Origin: Gnetum montanum
Taxonomy: Eukaryota > Streptophyta > Gnetopsida > Gnetales > Gnetaceae
Direction of reading: 5' to 3'
DNA: 64,000 nucleotides
NCBI GenBank assembly: GCA_015680685.1
Contig: MNCI01023361.1
Coordinates: forward strand, 16,684 to 80,683
Below are positions 10,801-21,827 of this stretch, piece after piece. Made by a program: the position numbers and the translations under genes. The notes under the pieces are model-generated. The model searched no databases and was not told the origin of the DNA. It worked only from the letters and a program-made list of their open reading frames with translations. Numbering within the stretch: position 1 is the stretch's first letter; every line of letters starts with the position of its first letter.

Positions 10801-12044
10801 TGGCTCTAGGGCCACCCAAACCTACTCCACTCAACTCCATACCCATGTCGCCGACTAACGATCAGTCAAATGCAAGTAATCAAGGTAAACCATCATCAAA
10901 GCAACATGAACCATCTAAAACTACAACACAGAGTAAGGATGACAGGCCACTAAAACACGAAATAAAGCTGTTGGGCCCAATGGACCCAATTGCTGCTGAC
11001 AAGAACGTCTCTAATAGTAGAGACTTTGCGACGGCTTTAACACAAGTCACCCAAGCACTGAAATAAAAGAACACTTCTTTGAGCTTGTATGACTTAGTCC
11101 TAACATCCCAAAATCATCAGGAAGCTCTCGTACACATGCTAACGTCCATCCCGGTCACTGAGGACTTGCCTCCAAGTGAACCGGCCATTCATGTCATAAT
11201 GTATCCATCTCATGGTGCCATCCCTAAACCCTTGAGCTTCCACGATGATAACATCAAAGTAGACAAGAAGACAGGGGAGACAATGAAAATTCCCATGTTC
11301 ATAACCATACACGTAAACCAGTTCAAAATACATAGAGTCCACGTAGACGACGGGGTAGCAACCAATGTTGTACCCTATCACATCATTGAACAACTGGGAC
11401 TTACTGACTTGATTAAACCTACGACAACAACATGTTTAAAGTCGTTCAGCGGGTCACGTGTACTGGTCAAGGGCACGATAACCTTAGATTTCGTAGCGGG
11501 AGACCAGTTCCCCACATCCGCTGACTTCCTAGTTGTCGATGAAATGCTGGGTTTCAACCTAATATTAGGAAGACCCTGGTTGGCCCAACTAAGAGCTGTT
11601 TCCTGCCCTATACATCAGGAGATTCACCTACCCTATCAGGGTGGAAAAATCGTCATACATGGGGAAGCAACCACTCCCATGATTTCATCACACACAGATA
11701 TAGACCAAGGCTCCGAGGTTGAACTCGACAAGCCTAATCAAAATGAGGCAAACAAACCACAACTGGCTGGTGGTAAACCTTCAAACATGGGACAGGAGTC
11801 TCCTAAAACTGAAACACCTGCATCTAACACTGTACATACGTCGCCTCATGAAGAAACTGATACGGAAGCAACGACTGACACTGAAATACCTGAAAATACC
11901 GATACCGAAAACATTCTAATGGACGTCTCCTAGACTGAATTACCATTCAACGTGATCAGCGAAGAAGACGCAGAATACAAAATCGTACCGGCCAATACAC
12001 CCCCTGACATAGAAATAAAGAAAATTAAAAAACAACTAAAATAA
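7893..12044 (+). pseudogene. gag-pro: TE-2 gag-protease
   Basis: One frame runs from ATG 7893 to TAA 12042 and is broken only by point stops (e.g. 8010, 8484, 10107, 10702, 11931). In order: a Gag N-terminal segment also found in TE-4/5/6 (about 8013-8180, with Y-N-F-I-C-I-K-I); a proline-rich stretch; the capsid core with A-L-D-W-Y-R-A-L-P at about 9280; a CX2HX4HX4C zinc knuckle at about 10050 (C-D-Y-H...H...C); a linker with six copies of P-[FY]-[VI]-[VI]-R-[IV]-P (10320-10703); then a retropepsin with active site V-D-D-G-V-A-T-N-V near 11345 and a G-R-P-W-L-A-Q-L motif near 11570. Gag packages the RNA and the protease matures the particle. Several stops match Gln codons in the related copies, as expected for cytosine deamination. 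Confidence 0.88.
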
Positions 12045-12049
12045 AATAC

Positions 12050-12350
12050 CGTTTGTCCAAAACGACGTTAAACTACATACAATCCGAAATGACATTATAA
12101 TAGAGCCAAGAGAATTATTAAACAACACCTTTTGTCTAGGAAGACATTAAACTATCACGTTCGCAATGACATAAAACTAGCCATGATCAGAAATGGTCAG
12201 TCCATCAAGAACTTTATCCGCTTCACCTAAAATGTTACTCATTTACAATGGGGCCCGAAACGGCCTTAAACTATGCATAGAAGCCTGAAATGGCTTTAAA
12301 CTAGTGCAAATCAGGCCCGAGATGGCCTTAAACTAGCGCGTACCTTGTTG
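12050..12350 (+). repeat. TAAACT-motif array after TE-2 protease
   Basis: Six or more imperfect copies of a word near GGCCCGAAACGGCCTTAAAC followed by TAG or TAT, and of ACGACGTTAAACTAC. Equivalent arrays follow protease in TE-5 (43690-43920) and TE-4 (55042-55250, minus). A single related unit near 16696 lies on the other side of the antisense gene. AT-rich sequence with no gene continues to 12599. Confidence 0.75.
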
Positions 12351-14579
12351 TCCTTTCTACGTATCGTTTACCATTACTTCAGTGCGTTACATTTAAAATA
12401 GAAAAGCAAACCCAAAAAAAAAAACATTTTAATATCGTGTCGTGTGTGCAAACAAATTAAAAATCAACAAAAAATATTTATTCATGCAATGTTGTACAAA
12501 TTGTGCCTGTTTTTCCCAGCGTTTTCAAAGTTACGATGCCTATATCAATGTGAATCAGCAAAAAAGTAAAAAAACTAAAAACTAAAAAACTACAAAGCAC
12601 TAAGCGTCTGGGACAAGAGGATCATCTCCTTTAGAGCCACCAACGTCAGGGGCCCCCGCTCCACTTGGGCCAGCTTCGTTAGTATCATCACCACCTTCAT
12701 TCTGAAGAAACCAAAATAAAATAAAATATATATAATAATAAGAATGAGTGCATGTTAAAATTTTAAACGTTATCCAATAAACTAACTCTATAGGAACAAA
12801 AAACTTACCATAGGGGATCCCCCTAGACCAAATTCGAGCTGACAAAGGATTTCTTCCTTTGGAACATAGGCCCAATCTGTCCCATCCAAGCCTAAGCCAA
12901 CGTCTGCCGACCAAGTAGGACGTTTCAGAGGGATCCCATCTTAGTTTAGCGCCTAACCACGCAGAAATACCAATGTTAAAATTATTCAAACAAGACATGA
13001 AGCTCTAAATCTTTAAGCGATTCATACCTATATCAGGGTGGACTTCTTGGAGATGCTCAACGACTTCTTCCGCGATTCCATCCACAAAATCCATCTTACT
13101 GGGCATTTTTGACCAAGTAAGTGGCCCACGGGTACGGGAAGAACTAACCTCAGTAGTCCTCTCAGGGGGAACCGTCTTCATGGGCACGTCCAACCGTACC
13201 ATCCTAGTCTCGCTACCTTCATCTGAAAAGCATAAAAACACGAAAATAAAAGACCGTAGGAGCAATAATTGATTCAGTAAATAAAAACGAACTAAAAGAA
13301 AAAACGTACCGTGATCCTTATCACCCTCTGGGGGATTGCCCAAATCCAAATCACCCTTGAGGAAGCTACTGAACATCTCGTTGATAGCATCCTAGTCATC
13401 TAAAGGTTCAGTTTTAGTAGTCTTCTCCGTTAATTGCTCCATTCCCCCGCCTTGGCTCTTCCCCGAGCTTTCCTCCTCATTGTTTTTCTTGGTATGCGTC
13501 TCCTCCTCCTCTGTAATGGTCTCCAAGGCCTGCTTCCTCACTTCACTAGATCGAAAACAGCAACGACACGTAAGCAATTGAAGCAAGGGTTATAAATAAA
13601 CGAAAATGATAAAATAATAAGTAGATGAGCTTCGCTTACCAGGCATCTTGAAGCGTATCTGCTTCACGCGTGGCTGGTTTATATCAGCAACTTCCTCTGT
13701 TGCGCGTTCGGGTCTTTTCAATTTCGACTTGGCTTTTCCAATGGTTTCCTTAATAACCCGTTCTGCCCGCCTAGCGGTTAAAGGTACATCATCTAGCTCC
13801 AACCCCAGACTATCCCGTGTGTGGATGGAACTGCCAGATGATCCCCCTATGGTAATAGACACGAACTCATCGATACCTTCTGGGGCATCCTATGATTTGG
13901 CTGTCACAAACAAGTGTTTGACCCATGGGCGGGATAGTTGACCCCGATCCCGTAGGACAAACTTGTTGTCCGCATGCACCATAAGAAACTCGGCAAAATG
14001 ATGGAGATAACTGGTGAAGAAGGCAAAGGTGAAGTGAGATTGTGCTTCAGTATTCGAGCACAACCGCACTATCTCATTGTGCAAGCCCGCCAACAAAAAC
14101 TGAGCCCAGTTATACCGTAGTCCAGTTTCCAAGACAATTCACATGTTCCATACTGCCTCAACCCCAAAACTCCGCACCTGAGAAAGGGTTTTGGGAAACA
14201 CTCGTGCCCAAAATAGGGGATATAATTCATTCACCTCAACAACCTTTGCTTTCCCCTGCATCGGGAATCCCTTGGTGTTTTGGCCACGCCAAGCTAAGAT
14301 TCCAGCTCACGGATCATTTGAAGCTCTTTATGCGACCTGTCCAACACTATGGGTAGGCCATCTGCCGACATGCCAAATAAGTTAGAAAAGAACACTGGCG
14401 ATAGATGAAACACCACCTTGACACCCTTAATCCGGGTGCTATACTACGAGACAGACTCATTAAAAGAGTCCACGATCCCAATCATCTCCTCGATTGAGAC
14501 GTCAGGGCTAGGCATCATAAAAAGCTCCATGAGGCCGGCATCGTCCAGGAAACGAGTGAGGGACAGTGGAGCTTGCTTA

Positions 14580-14580
14580 N
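14580..14580. other. Single ambiguous base
   Basis: One N at the start of antisense exon 4. TE-2 lacks about 30 codons here that TE-5 has, so this base may mark an assembly join. Confidence 0.5.
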
Positions 14581-15419
14581 AAACAGTTGAATGAATCCAC
14601 TAACGCATCTAGTAAATGTTATTACTCACCGTTAGTGGCGGATTTGGAGGTACTGCCAAAACTATGAGGGAAAACTGGTCCCTGATCTGTCCAATCCTCA
14701 TGAAGCCATCCACGGGCTTTGCACATCACAAACGCCCTAGAAAACTGATCATGAAAACGGACCATTGAACCCTTTGTCTGAGCCAGTACGGCCCCACGAA
14801 GAGTGGGGGCCGTCATGAAAGCTTCCAGAGCAGTGCAAGCAAGAGGTATCCCTTCATCCTCAATGAGGGTCCTGTATGGGTTGGCCTTCGGCCTGCAAAC
14901 AAATACACATTAAAAACAAGAAACCAACATCAAACGGAGAGGCAAAACGATAAATTTAAATAGTCCCACATGGCTATTCGGTATACCGTGCCAAGAGCAT
15001 TCTGGAATAAGGTATGTGGGTGGGCGGCTATAAACAATGTATTGTTGATGTAATCCAACCCTTGGGGCAATAATGACCACATGCATGTTAACGAGCGTGT
15101 TGACCTGGGCCCGCAGGTAGTGCCATCCTCATTAACAAACGACCCCTTGTCAATATCTTCGATGAAGACCATTACGTCCTCTGCGGTCCCCGACAGCATC
15201 GCATCAACCACACTTCGTGCGGTCACTTCATCAAAATATGATCACATAGCCACCTTGAAATTAGTTAACAAGAAAGCCAGAGATTCGCTAGCGCCTTCCC
15301 TAAACTAGACCCCGTTGTCATCCACGGTTAGAGCCGGGGGAAGGTCGCCATCCTCAATGGGACCAGCCCATGTTAGCACCCTGACAAGTTCAACCACGAT
15401 AAGGAAGCGTTTGTTGTCC

Positions 15420-16137
15420 CTGCAACCAATCGCGATGTCACAATAAAATGAATATTTGTATCATAAATCGGCAAAAAATCAAAAATCGACTAACTCTTTA
15501 CAATTAGTGTATACGCTATACACAGAGCGTATACGCCGACCAAACTCTACACTCAGGGCGAAAACACAACTTACGCCCAGCGCATACGTTGTACGCAGCG
15601 TATACGCCCGTAATTTAAATGCAGGGTATACGCTGTATACCAAGCATATACAACCAACACTTAGCGTAAATAATGCAAGTTAACTCAGCATCTACGCTAC
15701 CTAGCTCAGCGTCTACGCTAGTAGCAATTCACTTTACGCCGACACACCAACCCCTTCACGTGCAGCGTATACGCTGAAGAAACCCTCAGCATATACACCC
15801 AGGTTCGCTTTCAGCATAAACAGTCTATGCCAGAAGGATAAAACAGTACGCCGAAGACAACTATACGTGTACAGTGTATACGCTGAACAAACCCTCAGCG
15901 TATACGCCATCGCAAGAAACAAAACTTACGTTGATGACAAACACGCTGACAAGCTTTTACGTTGACATTACGTAGAAAAATGTTTACACTAGAAAAACTG
16001 ATAACGCCGTCTACGCTCCACAGTTACGCTAGTGTATACGCCGAAAACCCTTGTAAACCCTCTACGCTTGTTGTATACACTGGGATTTTCTACGCTAGGA
16101 AGCACAGAAACAACAAGAGGCAGCGATCAAGGCTTAC
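15420..16137 (-). promoter_or_regulatory. Intron 1 of the TE-2 antisense gene, rich in GCGTATACGC
   Basis: About 720 bases between donor CACAG|GTAAGC and acceptor GGTTGCAG. It is filled with words related to AGCGTATACGC, the same palindrome as in the TE-2 LTR U3. No plus-strand gene is visible. Confidence 0.6.
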
Positions 16138-16494
16138 CTGTGGGACATCACAGGCCACGACGACACCCTCAGCCTGGGCAGGCCCTGTAGCATGGCCTCT
16201 GTTTCTTCCACGAAGGTTAGATCGGGACCCTTCCTCCCGTGGCCCTCCACTTTCTTTCCCTTGCCCATGTCAACTTGTTTACGCTGACAATATACGTTCA
16301 CACTGAGCAACTGTCTACACTGGTGTTAAGAAGTTTAAGCTTCGGCGTCTACGCTGGGCTCAGTCTTCGACGTCTACGCTCAAGTTCCAGTTTATGCTTA
16401 CGCTAGGGTATTGTGGTTTACACTTATGCCTTAGTAGGTTTATGCTATTGCTCATGCTGTTGCTTTCCAGAAACAAATGGACCCCCCCCCTCCC

Positions 16495-16502
16495 TTTATA
16501 TA
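16495..16502 (-). promoter_or_regulatory. TATA box for the TE-2 antisense gene
   Basis: TATATAAA on the minus strand, 227 bases upstream of the antisense ATG at 16268. The interval has TACGCT words also found in the LTR. This suggests an internal promoter facing away from the RT exon. No transcript evidence is available. Confidence 0.5.
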
Positions 16503-16844
16503 GTGCCCGATGATGCTGACGCTGCCGCCGCTTACACCGCCGTTGCTCCGTTTTTGCCTTTTTTGCTCATTTTTCGCTAACATTTCACCAAAATGATAAA
16601 AATTAACTAAAAGTTAATTAAAAATAGAGGTTATTGCATCCGGGTCCCTCTGTGGACCCCATTTTACACGTTTTCACTAATTTAAATCACCATTTACAGC
16701 CCGGTACGGCCTTAAACTGCCATGCGTCTCAGTGTGACGATAATCCACCATTATGCACGTACACATAATTCGGAGCTTAGTACATGTAAACAAATGGCAT
16801 AGAACGAGATCCCTCTTCTGATTCCGCTCTCTGTTTATTGGCAG

Positions 16845-19212
16845 GAGCAAGTTCAATGGACTGCGAGCACTTAACCGCACCGTTAATCATTGACGGACCA
16901 TACAGCAAAGTTGCGCGAGCCATTAACATAAACTCCATCAACTTAAGTACATCAACAGACGACATGGTCATAGCCTCTACACAATAAACGATAGATGATT
17001 ACAAAGGCATGAAAAAATTCCTTGACATAGAAACCGAAAACATCACCGAAGATCCGTTAGCTAAAACCCCCATTACCATGCTTGATGGGGAAACCAAAGT
17101 ATTAAAATTAAGCGCATTACTGCAACCACAACTAGCTAAATACATTGAGAACGTACTTAGGGAAAACATGAAATAATTCACTTGGTCCTATACAGACATG
17201 CCCGGGCTAAATCCTAGAATTGTCCAACACAATATTATTCTCGACCCCAAACTAAGACCGGTAAAACAAAAGGCACGAAAAGTTAGACCTAAGGTGGCAT
17301 TGGCAGTTCGCAATGAGATCACCAAGCTTTACCAAGCTAGTTTCATTCGAGCCGTTGATTACGCCGAGTGGGTGTCAAACATGGTCATCGTCCTGAAGAA
17401 AAATGGGAGCATTCGCTTATGCATTGACTTTCGAGATTTAAATGTAGCAACCATAAAAGATGACTTTCCCCTACCCAACATCGATCAACTTGTTGACTCG
17501 ACTGCCGGACATGCCTTGCTATCTTTTATGGATGGATTTTCGGGATACAACCAAATATGCATGAACCCGGAACATCAACTTCGTACCACCTTCATGACCC
17601 CATGGGGAACTTTTTGTTACATCATGATGCCCTTCGGTCTCAAGAACGCAGGGGCCACATATCAAAGAGCCATGACGTTTATCTTTAGTGATTATATGCT
17701 ACGGTCGCTTAACGATTATGTGGATGATATCGTAGTTAAGTCAAAAACGACCGAACAACACGTACAAGACCTCGACTTAGTCTTAAAACGTTGTTTAAAA
17801 TATGAACTAAGACTTAACCTGAAAAAATGCGTCTTCGGTGTCAAAACAAGCAAAATGCTTGGATTCATAGTTTCATAAGCAGGGATACGAGTAGACCTCG
17901 ATAAGTTTAAGGCCATCACCAACCTGAAACCACCCAGTAACCTTACCAAACTTCGAGGCCTACAAGGTAGATTGCAGTTCATCAGGCATTTCGTAGAAAA
18001 ACTGACAGACAAACTAAAACCTATGAACCACCTGTTACGTAAAAATGTCCATTTTGAATGGACTCCGCAGTGTCAGGAAGCATTCGAAAACATCAAAATA
18101 GCACTTGCCCGACTGCCCACGGTCTACCTGCCCCAAAACAACAAACCATTTTACATCTACCTTGCCACTTCCGAATCGTCCATCACGTCTATGCTTTGCC
18201 AAAAACAAGATGATGGAACCGAGGTTCCTGTATACTAGTTGAGCCATGCCTTAGTTGCCCATGAAAGGAAGTACAACGACATGGAGAAGTCATGTTTAGC
18301 TTTAGTCTTTTCTCTAAGAAAATGGTGACATTACCTCTTCCGTAATCAAGTCTACATAATCTGTAAGGACAATGTACTGAGAGCTATAATAGGGAACATT
18401 TATGAAACGATTCGAATAGCCCGGTGGAAAGCCATGATAGCCGAGTTTGACCTATACTATGTAGCGCAATCATCAGTCAAGGGTCAAGCCATAGCAGATC
18501 AAATGGCCACGTCACCAACACGTGATCAAGAAACCATAGATCCAGAATTCCTAGATGAGAACATAAACATCATAGACATAGTGCCCCAAGGTTATGACGC
18601 CATCCTAAACATTGATGGAGCATCCACCTCTCGAGGAGGAAGTGCGGCCGCTGTAATCACCTATCCCTTCGGGGAGATCCGACCCTTTGCCTATCGTTTC
18701 ACCTTTCACTGTACTAACAACATAGTAGAGTATGAAGGTCTCCTTAGAGGTCTCATGGTATCACTGGCTTCAGATATCACACGGCTTATAGTCAGAGGGG
18801 ATTCACAATTGGTCATAAACCAAGTTACAGACATTTACACATGTAAAGCCCAACATTTACAACCATACTATGACTTGGCAAAACATTTAATGAGGCAATT
18901 CGAAAACATTGATGTGCAACACGTCTCTCGAAACGATAACACCATCGCAGACGCGTTAGCCACATTAACGCTAAATATATCGCCCAACATGTTCCACACC
19001 CTACCAAGCTCCGTAATCAACTATACCGAACCGATAACTGATAACCCCGACACATTGCCAATTTCATCTGTTAGTACAACACATGCGGTGGAATGGTATG
19101 ATAACATAAAAGAGTACCTTCTACGTGGCGAAACACCACGACATCTAACGCATGCACAGAAAGATGCGGTGCGGAAATGTTCTAGGAAATACACCCTCGT
19201 AAGAGACACACT
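16845..19212 (+). pseudogene. pol: TE-2 reverse transcriptase and dual RNase H
   Basis: The frame begins after an acceptor-like TTTATTGGCAG ending at 16844, with a conserved ATG at 16856. An N-terminal linker (A-P-L-I-I-x-G-P-Y) is shared with TE-5. RT motifs: I-D-F-R-D-L-N (~17430), F-M-D-G-F-S-G-Y-N-Q (~17530), P-F-G-L-K-N-A-G-A-T-Y-Q (~17635) and catalytic Y-V-D-D (~17720). The first RNase H (~18100-18400) has F-Y-I-Y-L-A-T and appears to lack its catalytic Asp, as is usual in Tat. The second (~18600-18980) has D in I-D-G-A-S, E in V-E-Y-E-G-L, D in G-D-S-Q-L and D in N-T-I-A-D-A-L-A. Stops occur at 17876, 18237 and near 18326, and a frameshift near 19210 precedes integrase. Confidence 0.9.
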
Positions 19213-20182
19213 ATGTTGTCGATCTACAAAGGCATATTGCTAACATGCGTTAGTAGTACTAATACCCAAACAATAGTTGAACAAATGCATGAGGGACTAT
19301 GCGGAGGACACATTGCGCCTAAAGCCATGACAACGAAAATAAGACGATTAGGCTACTACTGGCCGCATATGGAATATGACCGTCTCTCCAAGGTTAAAAC
19401 ATGTGACACTTGCCAAAAGCATAGTAACCTGATCCATGTCCCACTAAATGAGTTGCACACGGCACAAATCACGTGGCCCTTCCAAAAATGGGGTTTGGAT
19501 CTCATTGGACGAATAACACCCTCATCTTCGGCAGGGCATGGTTTCATCATAACAGCCACTGAATATTTCACGTGGTGGGTAGAAGCTGTTCCCCTCCGAA
19601 AAACCACATCTAAACACATGTGTAATTTCATCCTTGAAAACATAGTAACCCATTTCGGCATTCCCATGACAATTATCACTGATAATGGGCCACAGTTCAG
19701 CAGTGCCGAAACCCAAACTNNNNNNNNNNNNNNNNNNNNNNNNNNNNNNNNNNNNNNNNNNNNNNNNNNNNNNNNNNNNNNNNNNNNNNNNNNNNNNNNN
19801 NNNNNNNNNNNNNNNNNNNNNNNNNNNNNNNNNNNNNNNNNNNNNNNNNNNNNNNNNNNNNNNNNNNNNNNNNNNNNNNNNNNNNNNNNNNNNNNNNNNN
19901 NNNNNNNNNNNNNNNNNNNNNNNNNNNNNNNNNNNNNNNNNNNNNNNNNNNNNNNNNNNNNNNNNNNNNNNNNNNNNNNNNNNNNNNNNNNNNNNNNNNN
20001 NNNNNNNNNNNNNNNNNNNNNNNNNNNNNNNNNNNNNNNNNGACAAATTCTCAGCCAACTGGGAAGGGCCTTACGTGGTCATCAAAGCATTCGATAATGG
20101 TGCATTCAAGCTAGCCGACATGGAAGGGAACGAGTTTTCCAATCTGACAAATCATTTGTACCTAAAATCGTTCTACGTCTGA
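19213..20182 (+). pseudogene. int: TE-2 integrase (interrupted by an assembly gap)
   Basis: Continues pol after a frameshift. The zinc-binding region has H-E-G-L-C-G-G-H and C-D-T-C-Q (~19290-19420). Catalytic Asp residues are visible in G-L-D-L-I-G (~19495) and T-D-N-G-P-Q-F (~19680). The part with the catalytic Glu is in the N run 19720-20041. After it comes the usual C-terminal F-S-A-N-W-E-G-P segment, ending at TGA 20180. Integrase would insert the new DNA copy into the host genome. Confidence 0.85.
19720..20041. other. Assembly gap (322 N)
   Basis: Run of N within the TE-2 integrase. Confidence 0.99.
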
Positions 20183-20194
20183 ATACAAGCTCAG

Positions 20195-20800
20195 GTACGT
20201 GTAAGTCCTAGAATTATGACGATAAACTGATACCACAGAAAAGTCATGGAATTATGACTATAAACTGATAACACAGAAAAGTCTTGGAATTATGACTATA
20301 AACTAATACCACAGAAAAGTTCTGGAATTACGACTATAAAATGATACCATAGAAAAGTCCTGGAATTATGACGATAAACTGATACCATAGAAAAGTCCTG
20401 GAATTATGACTATAAACTGATACCACAGAAAAGTCCTGGAATTACGACTATAAACTGATACCACAGAAAAGTCCTGGAATTATGAAGATAAACTGATATC
20501 ACAGAATAGTCCTGGAATTACGACTATAAACTAATACCACAGAATAGTCCTGGATTATGACTTAAAACTAATACCACAGTGTCCGCAATGACGATAAACT
20601 AGCATCCGTCCAGCACAGTAAACTGCCACCGTCACAACCATCAGGGTCTGCTAAGACTATAAACTAGCTAGCCTCTTCATAGTCCACTAAGATTAGAAAC
20701 TGGCAACGTGACGTCCGCCACGACGCTAAACAGGCAATGTCCAATGGGTCATGACATAAAACTAACCCATGATAGTCTGCCAAGAATATAAACTGGCAAG
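20195..20800 (+). repeat. Tandem array after TE-2 integrase
   Basis: Nine or so copies of a unit of about 38 bases containing TCCTGGAATTATGACTATAA and then ACTGATACCACAG, decaying into weaker TAAACTAGC and TAAACTGGC words to about 20800. TE-5 (51950-52470) and TE-4 (34340-34975, minus) have arrays in the same place with a different unit but the same TAAACTGGCA-like core. Confidence 0.85.
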
Positions 20801-21814
20801 TTCACATCCAGCACATCAATCCGCCGCCATGATCATCCATCAGCTTCACTACATCGCTCGCCATCAATCGCCATTACCAGTACTGCTATCATCTACATAC
20901 AGTGCCTGCCTTTCTTCAGCATCTCTGCGCCATCGGCTGCCATGTAAGTCTAAGCTCATTTGTTCATACTTGGTTTTTCTTATCTCCTTGGTGTTATGTT
21001 TGCAAGATGACATCCAGAAGTTTCGCACAAAGATGCACTTCGCTGTAAGCAGCAAGGTAAGACAACGCTCGCAGCGTACCTAGCAAGACTAAATCAAAAC
21101 ATTCACTAGTACATCCCCATTCATCGACAAAATTCCTTATCCATTCGCCAACACATTTTATCCCAGCATCCCCCTCGACATGCCCAGTACATCTAAAATA
21201 TTGTACCACTGTAAAGCAGCTGCAACACGCAGCACAGCACCTGCGCATGAGTAAATTTTACGGCACAAAAAAAAACCGAGACCCCGGGCACTTCCCATAT
21301 AAGCCCCAGGCGGGAAGGCAGTTGTCTCAAAACCAAGTACTCATGTTCAAAACACTCAAGCGACATCCAGTTGCATGGCTTTGGATCCCCACCAACAGGT
21401 TTCCCTGAACACTAAACATGGGCCCTATTCTCCCAAAGAATGTAACACATCCTCCCGTGGCTTTGGCCCCACCAACAGGTCCTCTCGAAAACTAACTGAG
21501 GGTCCTGTTCCGCCAAAGAACGCACATCGCATGTCTGAACTCCGAGTCTGCTAAAACATTGGCTATTAGCAAGGATCAGCATGCCACATACCCGAGCATC
21601 CCTTGTCCATGGCACAATTCCTTGGGCAGTCACCAATCCCCACAATCTCTATCTTCCTACCCGCTATGAATTTCTCTTTCCCAATCCCAGTACTACTGAA
21701 CACGATGCGATGATGTCTCGTCCAGTGGCAGCAGACAATGTCTCTATCAAGTTGCTTGTGGTGTTTTGCACTTCTTTGTCGACACTTCTCGGGTTGATTC
21801 CTCCAAGCGTCAAC
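20801..21814 (+). other. TE-2 3' untranslated region
   Basis: About 1 kb with no domain I recognise. An intron-like stretch runs from CCAT|GTAAGTC (~20940) to TTTGCAAG (~21007). Short direct repeats around CCCACCAACAGGT occur near 21400 and 21470. Confidence 0.4.
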
Positions 21815-21827
21815 AAAGAGGGGCCAA
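21815..21827 (+). other. TE-2 polypurine tract
   Basis: AAAGAGGGGCCAA directly before the 3' LTR start. The same tract is at 53564-53576 (TE-5) and, inverted, at 33222-33234 (TE-4). Confidence 0.85.

Larger units (their letters stand above)
12600..16268 (-). pseudogene. TE-2 antisense multi-exon gene
   Basis: Eight exons on the strand opposite to gag and pol are inferred from splice sites and from comparison with TE-5 and TE-4: 16268-16138, 15419-14970, 14892-14630, about 14577-13640, 13545-13310, 13222-13028, 12952-12809 and 12701-12600. Donors such as CACAG|GTAAGC, CCTG|GTAAGC, CACG|GTACGT and TATG|GTAAGT, and acceptors such as TTGCAG, TTTGCAG, TTTTCAG and CTTCAG, are clear. Reading phases agree across the first three introns. 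Exon 1 starts M-G-K-G-K-K and is basic. Exons 2-4 hold the conserved core (e.g. N-W-A-Q-F-L at about 14100, H-F-A-E-F-L at about 14000), and the last exon is acidic. Stops (e.g. 13392, and two in exon 2) show decay. I recognise no known domain; antisense extra ORFs are known in other Tat elements but usually lie downstream of integrase. Confidence 0.78.

Noticed and set aside
20940-21060. Host-gene exon pair in the TE-2 3' region
   Set aside because: GT-AG signals are present but the flanking frames are short, have no homology to TE-5 at that place and no motif.
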